Origin: Hydrogenobacter sp.
GTDB taxonomy: Bacteria; Aquificota; Aquificia; Aquificales; Aquificaceae
Length of the DNA: 50,137 bases
NCBI GenBank assembly: GCA_023255875.1
Contig: JAGDVY010000016.1
Span: 23,820 to 73,956, forward strand
Direction: 5' to 3'
A model generated the notes under the pieces. The model did not search any database, was not told where the DNA came from, and worked only from the letters and a program-made list of their open reading frames with translations. The stretch's first letter is position 1. The number at the start of each line of letters is the position of its first letter. The position numbers and the translations under genes were made by a program. Below are positions 1 through 7,596 of the stretch, piece by piece.

Positions 1-162
1 CGTATTTTTTACCCAAAAATGGATAAAAATGGCAAATTTTTACACATATACGCTATCAAAAATCGTAAAGGAAACATAGTTATTGAGAAACCTCTAATAA
101 TAAATGAACAAAGTGGTGAATATACTAAAGAGGTGAAAAACATCCTTGAAAGCTTCCTGTGA
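1..162 (+). CDS. C-terminal end of a TrmN6/YfiC-like tRNA methyltransferase (partial)
   Basis: Frame 1 is open from the window edge to a TGA at 160-162, giving the last 53 residues of a protein. The pattern (R-I-F-Y-P near the start, K-N-R-K-G-N-I-V-I-E, then P-L-I-I and G-E-Y-T-K-E-V) matches, as I remember the family, the C-terminus of COG4123 methyltransferases, the tRNA1(Val) adenine-37 N6-methyltransferase (TrmN6/YfiC) group. In that family this tail follows the Rossmann-fold catalytic domain, which lies outside the window. No catalytic motif can be inspected here, so the family call rests only on the tail. The next gene starts 14 nt downstream. Confidence 0.6.
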   Translation, partial: RIFYPKMDKNGKFLHIYAIKNRKGNIVIEKPLIINEQSGEYTKEVKNILESFL

Positions 163-168
163 TATAAT
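163..168 (+). promoter_or_regulatory. Extended -10 box (TGATATAAT) before the DUF507 gene
   Basis: TATAAT at 163-168 is preceded by TG one base upstream (160-161), forming an extended -10 element that overlaps the stop of the preceding gene. The ATG at 177 lies 8 nt after the box, so transcription would begin at or just before the start codon. There is no Shine-Dalgarno sequence in between. A TTGAAA at 146-151 is too close (11 bp) to be a normal -35. Confidence 0.55.
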
Positions 169-176
169 TAACATTT

Positions 177-725
177 ATGAGGTTACCAGAAAAACTTGTG
201 GAGAGGATAGCAGATAGAATTATAAAAGAGTTAGGAGAGGAGAGGGTTATAGAAGTGGAAGACCCTTATACATTTAAGAAAAAGATAATTGCGGTTTTTA
301 AAACTGCAGAAGAAGAAGAGAGAATGCTTGATGAAAAAACCAGAGAGGTGCTAAGGGAAAAACTTGACCTGCTTGAAGAAACAAGCCTTGATTACAGGAC
401 TGCGTACAGAGCGGTAAGAGCCAAGCTTGCAGAAGAAATGAACATACATACAGGCAGAAGGGAAAGAATGAACCAAATAGCCAACATGATAAAGGACCTC
501 ATTATGTCAGAAGACAGCGTAGAGATATACGAAGAACCCCACTACATAAGAAACAGGATAAGACAGATACTCATGGAAGCGGTAAAAGAAGAGGAAGAGA
601 TAGACAGAGAGGTCAGGGAAAGGATAAAGTCATACTCCAAAAGGATAGTGGAAGGCACACCCGAGTGGAATCATCTTTACAGAAGGATCTATGAGGACGC
701 ATTAAAAAGAAGAGGATTACTTTAG
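177..725 (+). CDS. DUF507 family protein with two tandem repeats
   Basis: A 182-residue, highly charged, helical protein without signal peptide or membrane segments. The C-terminal half, with R-I-K-S-Y-S-K-R-I then G-T-P-E-W-N-H-L-Y, is the signature of the DUF507 family (PF04368), whose usual members are about 90 residues. The N-terminal half repeats the same plan: residues about 1-65 (E-K-L-V-E-R-I-A-D-R-I, then E-V-E-D-P-Y, then E-K-T-R-E-V-L-R-E-K) align with residues about 92-160 (R-M-N-Q-I-A-N-M-I, then I-Y-E-E-P-H-Y, then R-E-V-R-E-R-I-K). The gene therefore appears to be an internal duplication. Function is unknown. It ends in a 4-bp tail-to-tail overlap with the FAD oxidase gene on the other strand. 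Confidence 0.85.
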   Translation: MRLPEKLVERIADRIIKELGEERVIEVEDPYTFKKKIIAVFKTAEEEERMLDEKTREVLREKLDLLEETSLDYRTAYRAVRAKLAEEMNIHTGRRERMNQIANMIKDLIMSEDSVEIYEEPHYIRNRIRQILMEAVKEEEEIDREVRERIKSYSKRIVEGTPEWNHLYRRIYEDALKRRGLL

Positions 726-2119
726 TTTTCTGGGAATAGCTTACCTGGGTTAAAGAGATTCTTTGGATCAAAGACCATCTTTATGCCCTTCATCACCTCT
801 ATTCCCACGTCACCCAATTGCCACCTTAGGAACTTCCTTTTGGTGAGTCCAACGCCGTGCTCTCCTGTTATAGAACCGTTATAACGCAAAGCCAGTTCAA
901 ACACCTCATCTACAGCTCTCTCTGCTCTTTCCTCCTCCTCTCTGTTTTTCTTATCATAGAGAAGATTCACATGAAGGTTCCCATCACCAATGTGTCCAAA
1001 GATCACCATATGAAGGTCATACTTTTTGGCTATTTCTCTGAGCTTGGGAATAGCCTCAGAGAGATAAATCCTTGGGAGTACTATATCTTCGTTTATCTTG
1101 CCCGTTTTGAGATTGGCAAGAGCTGGTCCAAGGTTTTTGCGTGCCATCCACAGCTTTTCTGCCTGAGCCTCATCTTGCGCTACTTGAACTCTTAGTCCCA
1201 TACCTGTAAGAAGCTTTTCAACTGTATTTAGGTCCTCTTTCACACCTTCCATAGAACCGTCTATTTCTATAAGTAAAAGTGCGGACACATCTTTGGGAAG
1301 ACCTACAGGTTTGTGAGCTTCTACCGCTTTTATGGCATCTGCATCCATAAACTCAAGAGCGGAGGGAAATACGCCAGAGGTCATTATCTTAGTGACTGCC
1401 CTTCCTACATCTTCAAGCCTTTCAAAGAGCACAAGTGCCGTCGCTCTTGCTTTAGGTTTGGGAATTAGCTTCAGAGTTGCGGAAGTTATAAGTCCCAAAG
1501 TGCCCTCTGAGCCTACAAAAAACTTAGTTATGTCATATCCCGCCACGTCTTTTATGACTGGGTTGCCCGTCTTTAACACCTTACCTTCCTTTATAACTGC
1601 GGTTAGCCCAAGCACATACTCCCTTGTGACACCATATTTTAAACATCTTGGACCACCTGCATTCTCCGCTATATTTCCACCTATTGTGGAGTACTTAAAG
1701 GAAGAGGGGTCTGGTGGATAAAAAAGTCCAAGTTTCTCCACATACTGTTGTAATTCGTAAGTTATAACGCCGGGTTCTACCACCGCGGTAGCGTTATCCA
1801 CATCTACACTGAACTTCTTCATCTTTTCAAAGGAGACAACCACGCCTTTTTCTAAAGTAGGTACCGCGCCACCTGTGAGTCCAGAACCCGCACCTCTTGG
1901 GAATATAGGCACCTCTTCTTGATAACATATTTCTACAAGCTTTTGTACGTCTTCTTGGGATTCGGGGAAGATCACTGCTGAAGGCACCGCCCTCTCTATA
2001 GGTATGGGTGTGGCATCATAAGAGTAGAGCTTTCTCTCTACAATGGAAGTAATAACCTTGTCTTTACCTAAAACTTCCACAAGCTTATCAACAGGTTTTT
2101 TCTTTAGCAGTCCCAACAT
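722..2119 (-). CDS. glcD: FAD-binding oxidase, GlcD / D-lactate dehydrogenase family
   Basis: A flavoprotein of 465 residues. The N-terminal FAD_binding_4 domain shows P-R-G-A-G-S-G-L-T-G-G for FAD phosphate binding and G-G-N-I-A-E-N-A-G-G-P-R. The C-terminal FAD-oxidase_C domain shows G-H-I-G-D-G-N-L-H and the closing T-G-E-H-G-V-G. Such enzymes oxidise glycolate, D-lactate or related 2-hydroxyacids. No GlcE or GlcF partner is adjacent, so substrate and electron acceptor are unclear. I chose the internal ATG at 2117-2119 (M-L-G-L-L-K-K-K) over the far ATG at 2170. A TTGCAA-17-TATATT promoter lies inside the longer reading and ends 9 nt before 2119, and the extra N-terminal residues do not resemble the family. 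Confidence 0.88.
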   Translation of the reverse strand: MLGLLKKKPVDKLVEVLGKDKVITSIVERKLYSYDATPIPIERAVPSAVIFPESQEDVQKLVEICYQEEVPIFPRGAGSGLTGGAVPTLEKGVVVSFEKMKKFSVDVDNATAVVEPGVITYELQQYVEKLGLFYPPDPSSFKYSTIGGNIAENAGGPRCLKYGVTREYVLGLTAVIKEGKVLKTGNPVIKDVAGYDITKFFVGSEGTLGLITSATLKLIPKPKARATALVLFERLEDVGRAVTKIMTSGVFPSALEFMDADAIKAVEAHKPVGLPKDVSALLLIEIDGSMEGVKEDLNTVEKLLTGMGLRVQVAQDEAQAEKLWMARKNLGPALANLKTGKINEDIVLPRIYLSEAIPKLREIAKKYDLHMVIFGHIGDGNLHVNLLYDKKNREEEERAERAVDEVFELALRYNGSITGEHGVGLTKRKFLRWQLGDVGIEVMKGIKMVFDPKNLFNPGKLFPEN

Positions 2120-2128
2120 GATTTTGTA

Positions 2129-2157
2129 AATATAAACAAAGGAATAAAACCTTGCAA
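2129..2157 (-). promoter_or_regulatory. Promoter for the GlcD-type gene, sharing its -35 with the divergent promoter
   Basis: Read on the minus strand, TTGCAA (forward 2152-2157) is followed after exactly 17 bp by TATATT (forward 2129-2134). The box ends 9 nt before the ATG at 2119, predicting a leaderless or nearly leaderless transcript. TTGCAA is its own reverse complement, and the same six bases are the -35 of the plus-strand promoter at 2152-2181. Confidence 0.6.
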
Positions 2158-2181
2158 TGATGTAAAGCATTCCTCTATAAT
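2152..2181 (+). promoter_or_regulatory. Promoter for the first SurA-like gene
   Basis: TTGCAA at 2152-2157, an 18-bp spacer and a perfect TATAAT at 2176-2181. The ATG at 2190 is 8 nt after the -10 box, so the message should be leaderless or carry only a few nucleotides. No Shine-Dalgarno sequence is present between box and start. Confidence 0.65.
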
Positions 2182-2189
2182 TTCATATC

Positions 2190-3020
2190 ATGCTTCAAAG
2201 GGTCCTTTTTCTGCTTCTTGTAGCACTTAGTCTATCCTATGGTGATGTAGTTGCCAGAATAAACTCAAAGGTGATAACTAAGGAAGAGCTCACTAATGCC
2301 TTTAATGCATACTGGCGTGAGATAATACATCTGCCTATAGCCCAAGCTACCAAAAGTGACATGAGAGAATTTCTCATAGAGTATGTAAGAAGTCAGATAA
2401 TACAACAAGAAGCTAAAAGGATGGGTATAAGTGTTAGGGAAAGCGAGCTAAGAGAATACATACAGAAGAATATTGGAAGTGAAAGATTAAGCGAAACGGT
2501 AAAAGAATTGGTAAAAACGGAAATAATTACCAACAAGATCATAGACAGGATAGCCAAAGACATAGAGGTGAATGACAGGCAGGTAATAGCCTATTACTAT
2601 CTAAACCTGAGAGATTTCAAACTACCTGCTCAAATTTTAGTAAAAAGATTTCTGGCAGATGATCTGGACACAGCCAACGAGGTGTATTATCGCCTTTCAG
2701 TAGGAAAAAGCTTGGAAAACTTAAAGTTTGTCAGAGAGGGAGAGCCCATGTGGTACTCCATACAGACCCTGCCAGAGATAGTAAAGAATCAGTTATATCC
2801 TTACGAAATAGGCAAGGTTTCAAAGCCTATAGATACTGGAGCAGGGTATCTTATACTCAAGATATTGGACAAAAGGGGAGGTGGCATCATGCCCCTTGAG
2901 TACGCAAAGCCCTTGGTAAGAGAGAGACTTTTGAAAGAAAAAAGACAGGAGGTTTTCCGAGAATGGTTTCAAAGAGTATTAAAAGACTATCGTGTGGAGT
3001 TCTTCTTCTGGCGGTTATAG
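2190..3020 (+). CDS. Periplasmic SurA/PpiC-like chaperone or peptidyl-prolyl isomerase (first of pair)
   Basis: A 276-residue secreted protein. Residues 1-18 form a signal peptide (hydrophobic L-F-L-L-L-V-A-L-S-L-S, cleavage probably after Y-G). Residues about 20-140 resemble the SurA N-terminal chaperone domain, beginning V-V-A-R-I-N-S-K-V-I-T-K-E-E-L. Residues about 145-230 are parvulin-like (Y-E-I-G-K-V-S-K-P-I, then G-A-G-Y-L-I-L-K-I) but the usual I-L-V-x-H motif is weak, so isomerase activity is uncertain. The likely role is folding of outer-membrane proteins. The last 58 nt overlap the next gene, which encodes a second protein of the same type. Confidence 0.75.
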   Translation: MLQRVLFLLLVALSLSYGDVVARINSKVITKEELTNAFNAYWREIIHLPIAQATKSDMREFLIEYVRSQIIQQEAKRMGISVRESELREYIQKNIGSERLSETVKELVKTEIITNKIIDRIAKDIEVNDRQVIAYYYLNLRDFKLPAQILVKRFLADDLDTANEVYYRLSVGKSLENLKFVREGEPMWYSIQTLPEIVKNQLYPYEIGKVSKPIDTGAGYLILKILDKRGGGIMPLEYAKPLVRERLLKEKRQEVFREWFQRVLKDYRVEFFFWRL

Positions 3021-3835
3021 TACTTAGTGCCTATGCCCAAAAGCTTGTTGATAGGGTAGTAGCATCAGTAAATGGTGAGCCCATACTTGAAAGTGATGTA
3101 AAATTGGGTGAGCTCTTTTACGGCACTAAGGATAGAAAGCAGGTAATAGATAAGCTTATTGACACATACCTCATTGCTCAGTTTTTGGAAAGTAAAGGAG
3201 GACAAGTGCCCCAAGAATACATAAATAAGACACTTTTGGACATAGCCAAAGCTAACAATACTGACATAGAAGGACTTGCTAAGGAACTTGCCAAAGAAGA
3301 TCTCACAGTTGAAGACCTAAAGAGGTTTCTTGAAAAGGAGATCTTAGCCACTCAAGGATTAAACTCCTATCTTTCTAAAGAAATAAAGGTCTCTCAGCTT
3401 GATGTGGAACTGGAAAAGCTCAAAAAGGGTCAGGTAAAGTTAAAGAGGGATATAGACCTTGTGGTGTTAGATAAGAAAGATGGCCAAAAGCTTCTTAATT
3501 TGATGGAGCAAAAAAAGACTCTTCAGGAAATAGCCAAGGCTTTCTCTACTAACGTGGAGAGCGTCAGTGTGGAAAAGGGTGATCTCGTTGAGCCTCTTGA
3601 TAAAGAAGTATGGAGAGCAGGCATAGGCAGTTTGGTAGTAGCGGAAGATGACAAGCACATCTACCTGGCGCAGATAAAAGATCAGAAGGAGATCTACAGC
3701 GGTGTATCCGAAGAAGAACTAAGAGAGCAGATCTTTCTCAAAAAGCTTGAGGAAAAAAGGGAAGAGTTTATTAGAAACCTGAAAAAGAAGAGTTTTATAA
3801 AGATCCTCCCAGATGCGTATTCTGTCGGTAGTTGA
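2963..3835 (+). CDS. Periplasmic SurA-like chaperone (second of pair)
   Basis: A 290-residue secreted protein. The signal peptide spans residues about 1-25, with K-S-I-K-R then a hydrophobic core and cleavage after A-Y-A. The mature part starts Q-K-L-V-D-R-V-V-A-S-V-N-G-E-P-I-L-E-S-D-V, the classic SurA N-terminal opening. The C-terminal region (about 160-250) is a degenerate parvulin-like segment. The ATG at 2963 lies 58 nt inside the preceding gene in another frame. No later in-frame ATG, GTG or TTG would keep the signal peptide, so the long overlap is probably real. The gene overlaps the following glycosyltransferase by 23 nt, indicating one operon. Confidence 0.75.
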   Translation: MVSKSIKRLSCGVLLLAVIVLSAYAQKLVDRVVASVNGEPILESDVKLGELFYGTKDRKQVIDKLIDTYLIAQFLESKGGQVPQEYINKTLLDIAKANNTDIEGLAKELAKEDLTVEDLKRFLEKEILATQGLNSYLSKEIKVSQLDVELEKLKKGQVKLKRDIDLVVLDKKDGQKLLNLMEQKKTLQEIAKAFSTNVESVSVEKGDLVEPLDKEVWRAGIGSLVVAEDDKHIYLAQIKDQKEIYSGVSEEELREQIFLKKLEEKREEFIRNLKKKSFIKILPDAYSVGS

Positions 3836-4907
3836 TGGTATAGGGTGGAGCGGAACAAAAGAGCAAGTGTATCTCTTAGCAAGAGAGCTCTCAAAAAGAG
3901 CAATAGAAACCCACATGGCTCTTTCCTTTGAATACACTCAAATGGTGGAAAAGTTAAAGGAATATGGCATTAAGTTTCACTTTTTTGAACATCATCACAA
4001 ACTCTCAAGATACAATCCTGCAAACTACTACAGGCTTTGGAAAGTAATAAAGGAAAACGCATTTCATGTAGTACTGGCTAACTCTCCTCATGCCTTTGAC
4101 TATGTAAGATTAGTCTATCCTTTCTTGAATAAAAAGCCCAAGCTGGTGGTAGTCAAAAGGTCTGCAAGAGTGCCCAACAGAATGTCCCTTAGGTTCAAGT
4201 ACGCCTATGCAGATATGGTGGTGGCAGTCTCTCCTGCTGTTAAAGAGAACTTGGTTAAGGCAGGCTTTCCTGAGCAAAAGGTGTGCGTAATAGAAAGTGG
4301 TATAGATACACAGCGCTTTAGGCCTGACTCACTTCTTGGTATACAGACAAGAGAGAAACTCCAAATACCTTTGGATGCTAAGGTGTTTATCAATGTTGCC
4401 AACTGGAATCCTGAGGTAAAGGCACAGGATAAGCTTATAGAAACTTTCTCTAAACTTTCTTGTGGAAACTGCTACCTAATACTTGTAGGCATAGATACAG
4501 ACCGGTATGCTCCCAAACTTGCGCAAAGGTATGGAATAAAGGACAAAGTTTTGGCTCTTGGTTTTAGAGAAGATGTAGAAGCCTTATTGAACGCTTCGGA
4601 TGTTTTTGTGCTATCCTCTTATCTTGAAGGCATATCTAACGCACTTTTGCAAGCTATGGCTTGCGGCAAGGTGGTCATATCCACAAACGCAGGAGGAATA
4701 GGACAGGTGATAAAAGATGGAGAGAACGGCTTTTTAGTTGATGTGGGAGATTTTGATCATCTTCTTAAAAAAATGCAAAAAGCCATAGAGCTTTCCCAAG
4801 AGGAAATCAAAAAACTTTCTGCACATGCTATAAAGACTGCGGAAAACTTTTCTATAAGCACAACGGCAAGCAAGTATCAAAACCTTTTTGAGAGGCTTCT
4901 GTCTTGA
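3813..4907 (+). CDS. GT4-family glycosyltransferase
   Basis: A 364-residue GT-B fold enzyme with an N-terminal acceptor half (about 1-170) and a C-terminal Glycos_transf_1 half (about 190-345). The nucleotide-sugar region reads L-G-F-R-E-D-V, then D-V-F-V-L-S-S-Y-L-E-G, then A-M-A-C-G-K and N-A-G-G. The GT4 E-x7-E motif is altered: E272 is present, but the second acidic position is Q280 (L-L-Q-A-M). Together with the deacetylase that follows it probably builds a surface glycan or lipopolysaccharide component, acting on the cytoplasmic face of the membrane. Donor and acceptor cannot be told from sequence. Confidence 0.85.
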   Translation: MRILSVVDGIGWSGTKEQVYLLARELSKRAIETHMALSFEYTQMVEKLKEYGIKFHFFEHHHKLSRYNPANYYRLWKVIKENAFHVVLANSPHAFDYVRLVYPFLNKKPKLVVVKRSARVPNRMSLRFKYAYADMVVAVSPAVKENLVKAGFPEQKVCVIESGIDTQRFRPDSLLGIQTREKLQIPLDAKVFINVANWNPEVKAQDKLIETFSKLSCGNCYLILVGIDTDRYAPKLAQRYGIKDKVLALGFREDVEALLNASDVFVLSSYLEGISNALLQAMACGKVVISTNAGGIGQVIKDGENGFLVDVGDFDHLLKKMQKAIELSQEEIKKLSAHAIKTAENFSISTTASKYQNLFERLLS

Positions 4908-5956
4908 TATTAGTTCTTGTGTATCACAAAGTGATAAAGTATCCCACCTTTGATTTGTGGTGGAAAACTTTTGACTTACAATGTTCCATACTCAAAAAGC
5001 ATTTTAAAGTCATTACCTTAGACCAGGTGATAGAAGCATTAAGCGAGGGAAAACTTCCCAAAGAACCAAGCGTTGCCATAACCTTTGATGATGGTTATGC
5101 AGATAACTATATATACGCTTATCCTATTTTGAAAAAACATCGCCTGAAAGCCACACTTTTTGTTGCCTCCTCAAGAATCATCAAAGAATCTGGTAAAAGA
5201 AAAAACTTAGAAGATTACTGGAAGGGTAAGGTATCCTACAGGGAGCTTTATTCACCCAAGAGCATGTGGCAAGCCAATTACCTATTCCTCAAAGAAGGGA
5301 AAGAAGCGGATTTTTTGACGCAGGAGGAACTTCTGAGCATGATGGATGTTTTTGAGATAGGTTGGCATTCTAAGTATCACACAAAGGACTTTTTTCAGGA
5401 TAGGATCATAGACCTTGTTGATGGCAAGAATTACCACTGGTCTGTTATTCACGCCTATGGTGAAGAGCCTGTAAGGGGCTTTCCTCTGTTTCCCATGAAG
5501 GGATCTCTTTGTGTACTCAGGGGCAAAGTAAGAAAGGAGGTAAAGACTTTTATAAAGAGCTTAGATGATAAGTTTTTTCAAAGAAAAAACTGGAAAGAAC
5601 ACCTAAAAAAGGAACTTTTGAAGAATTTTGATAGTTTTTTAGAGTTTGAAACGCAGGAAGAGAGGGTAAAAAGAATAAGAAAGGAGATAGAGGAATCTCT
5701 TCAAGAGCTAAAGAGCATAACAGGGGTAAATGTAGTTCATTCCGCTTATCCCTTTGGAGATTACGACCCTTTGCTAAAAGAAGAGTTATCTAAGAGATTT
5801 GTTTCTGCCTTCACCACAGAGAAAAGATACATAACAGTGCAAGAAGATATGCATCTTCTTCCGAGAATTACTGTCCCAAAAGACATGTGGTCCTTTTTAG
5901 CTATTTTAGGAAAGTTTGTAGGAAGCTTTTTAGTTCGCTCAGGCTGGAGAAGATAA
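4904..5956 (+). CDS. Polysaccharide deacetylase family protein (CE4/NodB-like)
   Basis: A 350-residue protein starting at a TTG (4904) that overlaps the TGA of the glycosyltransferase by 4 nt, which indicates translational coupling. The NodB core is visible: I-T-F-D-D-G-Y with the catalytic and metal-binding aspartates, A-T-L-F-V for the next strand, the metal-binding pair in H-S-K-Y-H, and A-Y-P-F-G-D-Y-D near the end. The core is interrupted by long insertions, roughly residues 105-145 and 165-265, rich in Lys and Glu, so it is longer than a minimal NodB domain of about 200 residues. It likely removes acetyl groups from a surface sugar. Its tail overlaps the HAD gene on the opposite strand by 56 bp. 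Confidence 0.82.
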   Translation: MILVLVYHKVIKYPTFDLWWKTFDLQCSILKKHFKVITLDQVIEALSEGKLPKEPSVAITFDDGYADNYIYAYPILKKHRLKATLFVASSRIIKESGKRKNLEDYWKGKVSYRELYSPKSMWQANYLFLKEGKEADFLTQEELLSMMDVFEIGWHSKYHTKDFFQDRIIDLVDGKNYHWSVIHAYGEEPVRGFPLFPMKGSLCVLRGKVRKEVKTFIKSLDDKFFQRKNWKEHLKKELLKNFDSFLEFETQEERVKRIRKEIEESLQELKSITGVNVVHSAYPFGDYDPLLKEELSKRFVSAFTTEKRYITVQEDMHLLPRITVPKDMWSFLAILGKFVGSFLVRSGWRR

Positions 5957-6689
5957 AATCAGGTTTGAACTCTGTCTTTGAAAGCTCTTCCTCTTTGTAT
6001 TTACCCGTAGTCATAAAAACCGTCTTAATGCCAAGGCTTTTAGCTCCTATAAGGTCCGTGTATATGTCATCGCTTATGAGGTATGTTTCTCCTTGGGGCA
6101 TGCCTTTTGTAGCATAAGCTATAAACTCTGGTGAGGGCTTGCCTAAGTTGGGAACTTCCTGTGAGTAGTTGCAGGCATGCACCAACATACTTGCCACAGA
6201 ACCAGCACCGGGAAAGTATAAGCCATCGTCATCTTTCACTATCCTACTCAAATTCACAGGTATTATCTTTGCATTCTGGAGGAATACTGCAGATGTAGCG
6301 GTTTTTATCTTCTGAAAGTCCAAAGACCTATCCTGTCCTATAACTACCGCATCTACCTTATGATCATCAACTACCTGAAAGCCCTCTTCCTGTAGGTATG
6401 ACTTTAAAGAAGGTGTGCCTATCACAAAAAGTCTGTGGAGTTTTTTGTTTCTTAGATACTCAGGTAGCACCACAAGGGGAGAAATAAACCTATCTTCTGG
6501 GAGGATCACTCCCTTTTGTCTTAGGTTTTCAAGCATTTCTTTGGGTGGTCTTGTGGAATTATTGGAGACCACCCTAAAGGGTAAAGAGTTTTTCTCAAGG
6601 AAATCAAGAAATTCCAGCGTATCAGGAAAAGGATTTAGTGCTTTGTCCTTAACCAAAACACCGTCCAGATCCACCAAAAGCCTTATCAT
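5901..6689 (-). CDS. HAD-superfamily phosphatase, class IIA (NagD-like)
   Basis: A 262-residue soluble protein. HAD motif I is D-L-D-G-V-L (nucleophile Asp7, acid/base Asp9), motif II is V-S-N-N-S-T-R-P, the lysine motif is L-G-K-P-S-P, and motif IV is I-S-D-D-I-Y-T-D. The S-N-N-S-T-R and G-K-P-S-P-E-F elements are characteristic of the NagD / 4-nitrophenylphosphatase class with a C2 cap. The substrate is probably a small phosphorylated metabolite. The start overlaps the end of the panE-like gene by 41 nt, placing it last in the grpE operon. Confidence 0.85.
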   Translation of the reverse strand: MIRLLVDLDGVLVKDKALNPFPDTLEFLDFLEKNSLPFRVVSNNSTRPPKEMLENLRQKGVILPEDRFISPLVVLPEYLRNKKLHRLFVIGTPSLKSYLQEEGFQVVDDHKVDAVVIGQDRSLDFQKIKTATSAVFLQNAKIIPVNLSRIVKDDDGLYFPGAGSVASMLVHACNYSQEVPNLGKPSPEFIAYATKGMPQGETYLISDDIYTDLIGAKSLGIKTVFMTTGKYKEEELSKTEFKPDFIFSSLSELKSFLQTFLK

Positions 6690-7596
6690 AGCACACCCCT
6701 TTTACCATATTGGTTATAACACTGTTTATAGGAGTTTCCATGTTAGCCTGCTTTCCAAGCTCCACTATAGCACCATTTAAAGCATCTATTTCCGTCTTCC
6801 CCTTCTTTATATCCTCAAGCATAGAAGGATAATGGTTAGCGGTTGGTGGCACAAGTTTTTCATAAAAGTGCCTTTTGTACTCCTCAGAGGAGGAGTGGAA
6901 GGTCTCTATGCCATGTGCCTTTAGCACTGTAAATATCTCGTCTATTATTCCGTTAATGATCTCTCTAATGTATGGGTTTTCCACAAGCTGTCCGTAGGTT
7001 AATTCAAACAGAGCGCCCAAAGGGTTTAGTGCGCAGTTGTATATTATCTTCTCCCAGAGGTATTTGTAAACTTCTCTGTCGTGCCTTGTGGGTATTCCCG
7101 CTTTACTAAAAATGTCTGCAAGCGTATTTAAAAATTCCTCTTTTATATTACCTGAGGGACTACCTATAACTACAGAGTCAGCACACACAGTTATCCTTAC
7201 TCTATCCGCACTTGTTCTCTTGGCTCCAAAGATGATCCTTGAGAGGATCACCTTATCGTCTCCAAAGAGCTTAACTGCCTTTTCGTAATTACCGTAGCCA
7301 TTTTGAGCTATCAAAATGTAGGACCCCTTTTCCACAAAAGGTGATAATCGCTCTAACGCGCTTTGCGTATCATAACTTTTTACAGCTAGCACTATCACAT
7401 CTGGTGTGTATTCAACAAGGCCTGGGTCTTCTACTGTTATCACTTCCTGTTCAAACTCTCCCCATATACCTTCAACTTTTATTTTGCTTAAGCTTCTTCC
7501 GGGTTTTACAAGTCCTACCACTTTGTACCCCGCCCTTGAAAGAAAGGACAGAAAGACACTTCCTACCGCACCAACACCCACGACTAAAAACTTCAT
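6649..7596 (-). CDS. panE: 2-dehydropantoate 2-reductase (ketopantoate reductase family)
   Basis: A 315-residue NAD(P)-dependent reductase of the ApbA/PanE family. The N-terminal Rossmann domain opens V-G-V-G-A-V-G-S, followed by V-L-A-V-K-S-Y-D. The C-terminal helical domain contains L-W-E-K-I-I-Y-N-C-A-L-N-P, holding the catalytic lysine, and P-S-M-L-E-D-I-K-K-G-K-T-E-I-D, the substrate-binding signature. It would reduce ketopantoate to pantoate in pantothenate and coenzyme A synthesis. Related members reduce other 2-oxo acids, so specificity is not proven. It overlaps the NYN gene by 4 nt upstream and the HAD gene by 41 nt downstream. Confidence 0.85.
   Translation of the reverse strand: MKFLVVGVGAVGSVFLSFLSRAGYKVVGLVKPGRSLSKIKVEGIWGEFEQEVITVEDPGLVEYTPDVIVLAVKSYDTQSALERLSPFVEKGSYILIAQNGYGNYEKAVKLFGDDKVILSRIIFGAKRTSADRVRITVCADSVVIGSPSGNIKEEFLNTLADIFSKAGIPTRHDREVYKYLWEKIIYNCALNPLGALFELTYGQLVENPYIREIINGIIDEIFTVLKAHGIETFHSSSEEYKRHFYEKLVPPTANHYPSMLEDIKKGKTEIDALNGAIVELGKQANMETPINSVITNMVKGVCYDKAFGGSGRCFG

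Noticed and set aside
2120-2170. Longer N-terminus for the GlcD-type protein from the ATG at 2170
   Set aside because: The added residues do not fit the family, and a good -35/-10 pair for this strand lies inside the extension, with its -10 9 nt before the ATG at 2119.
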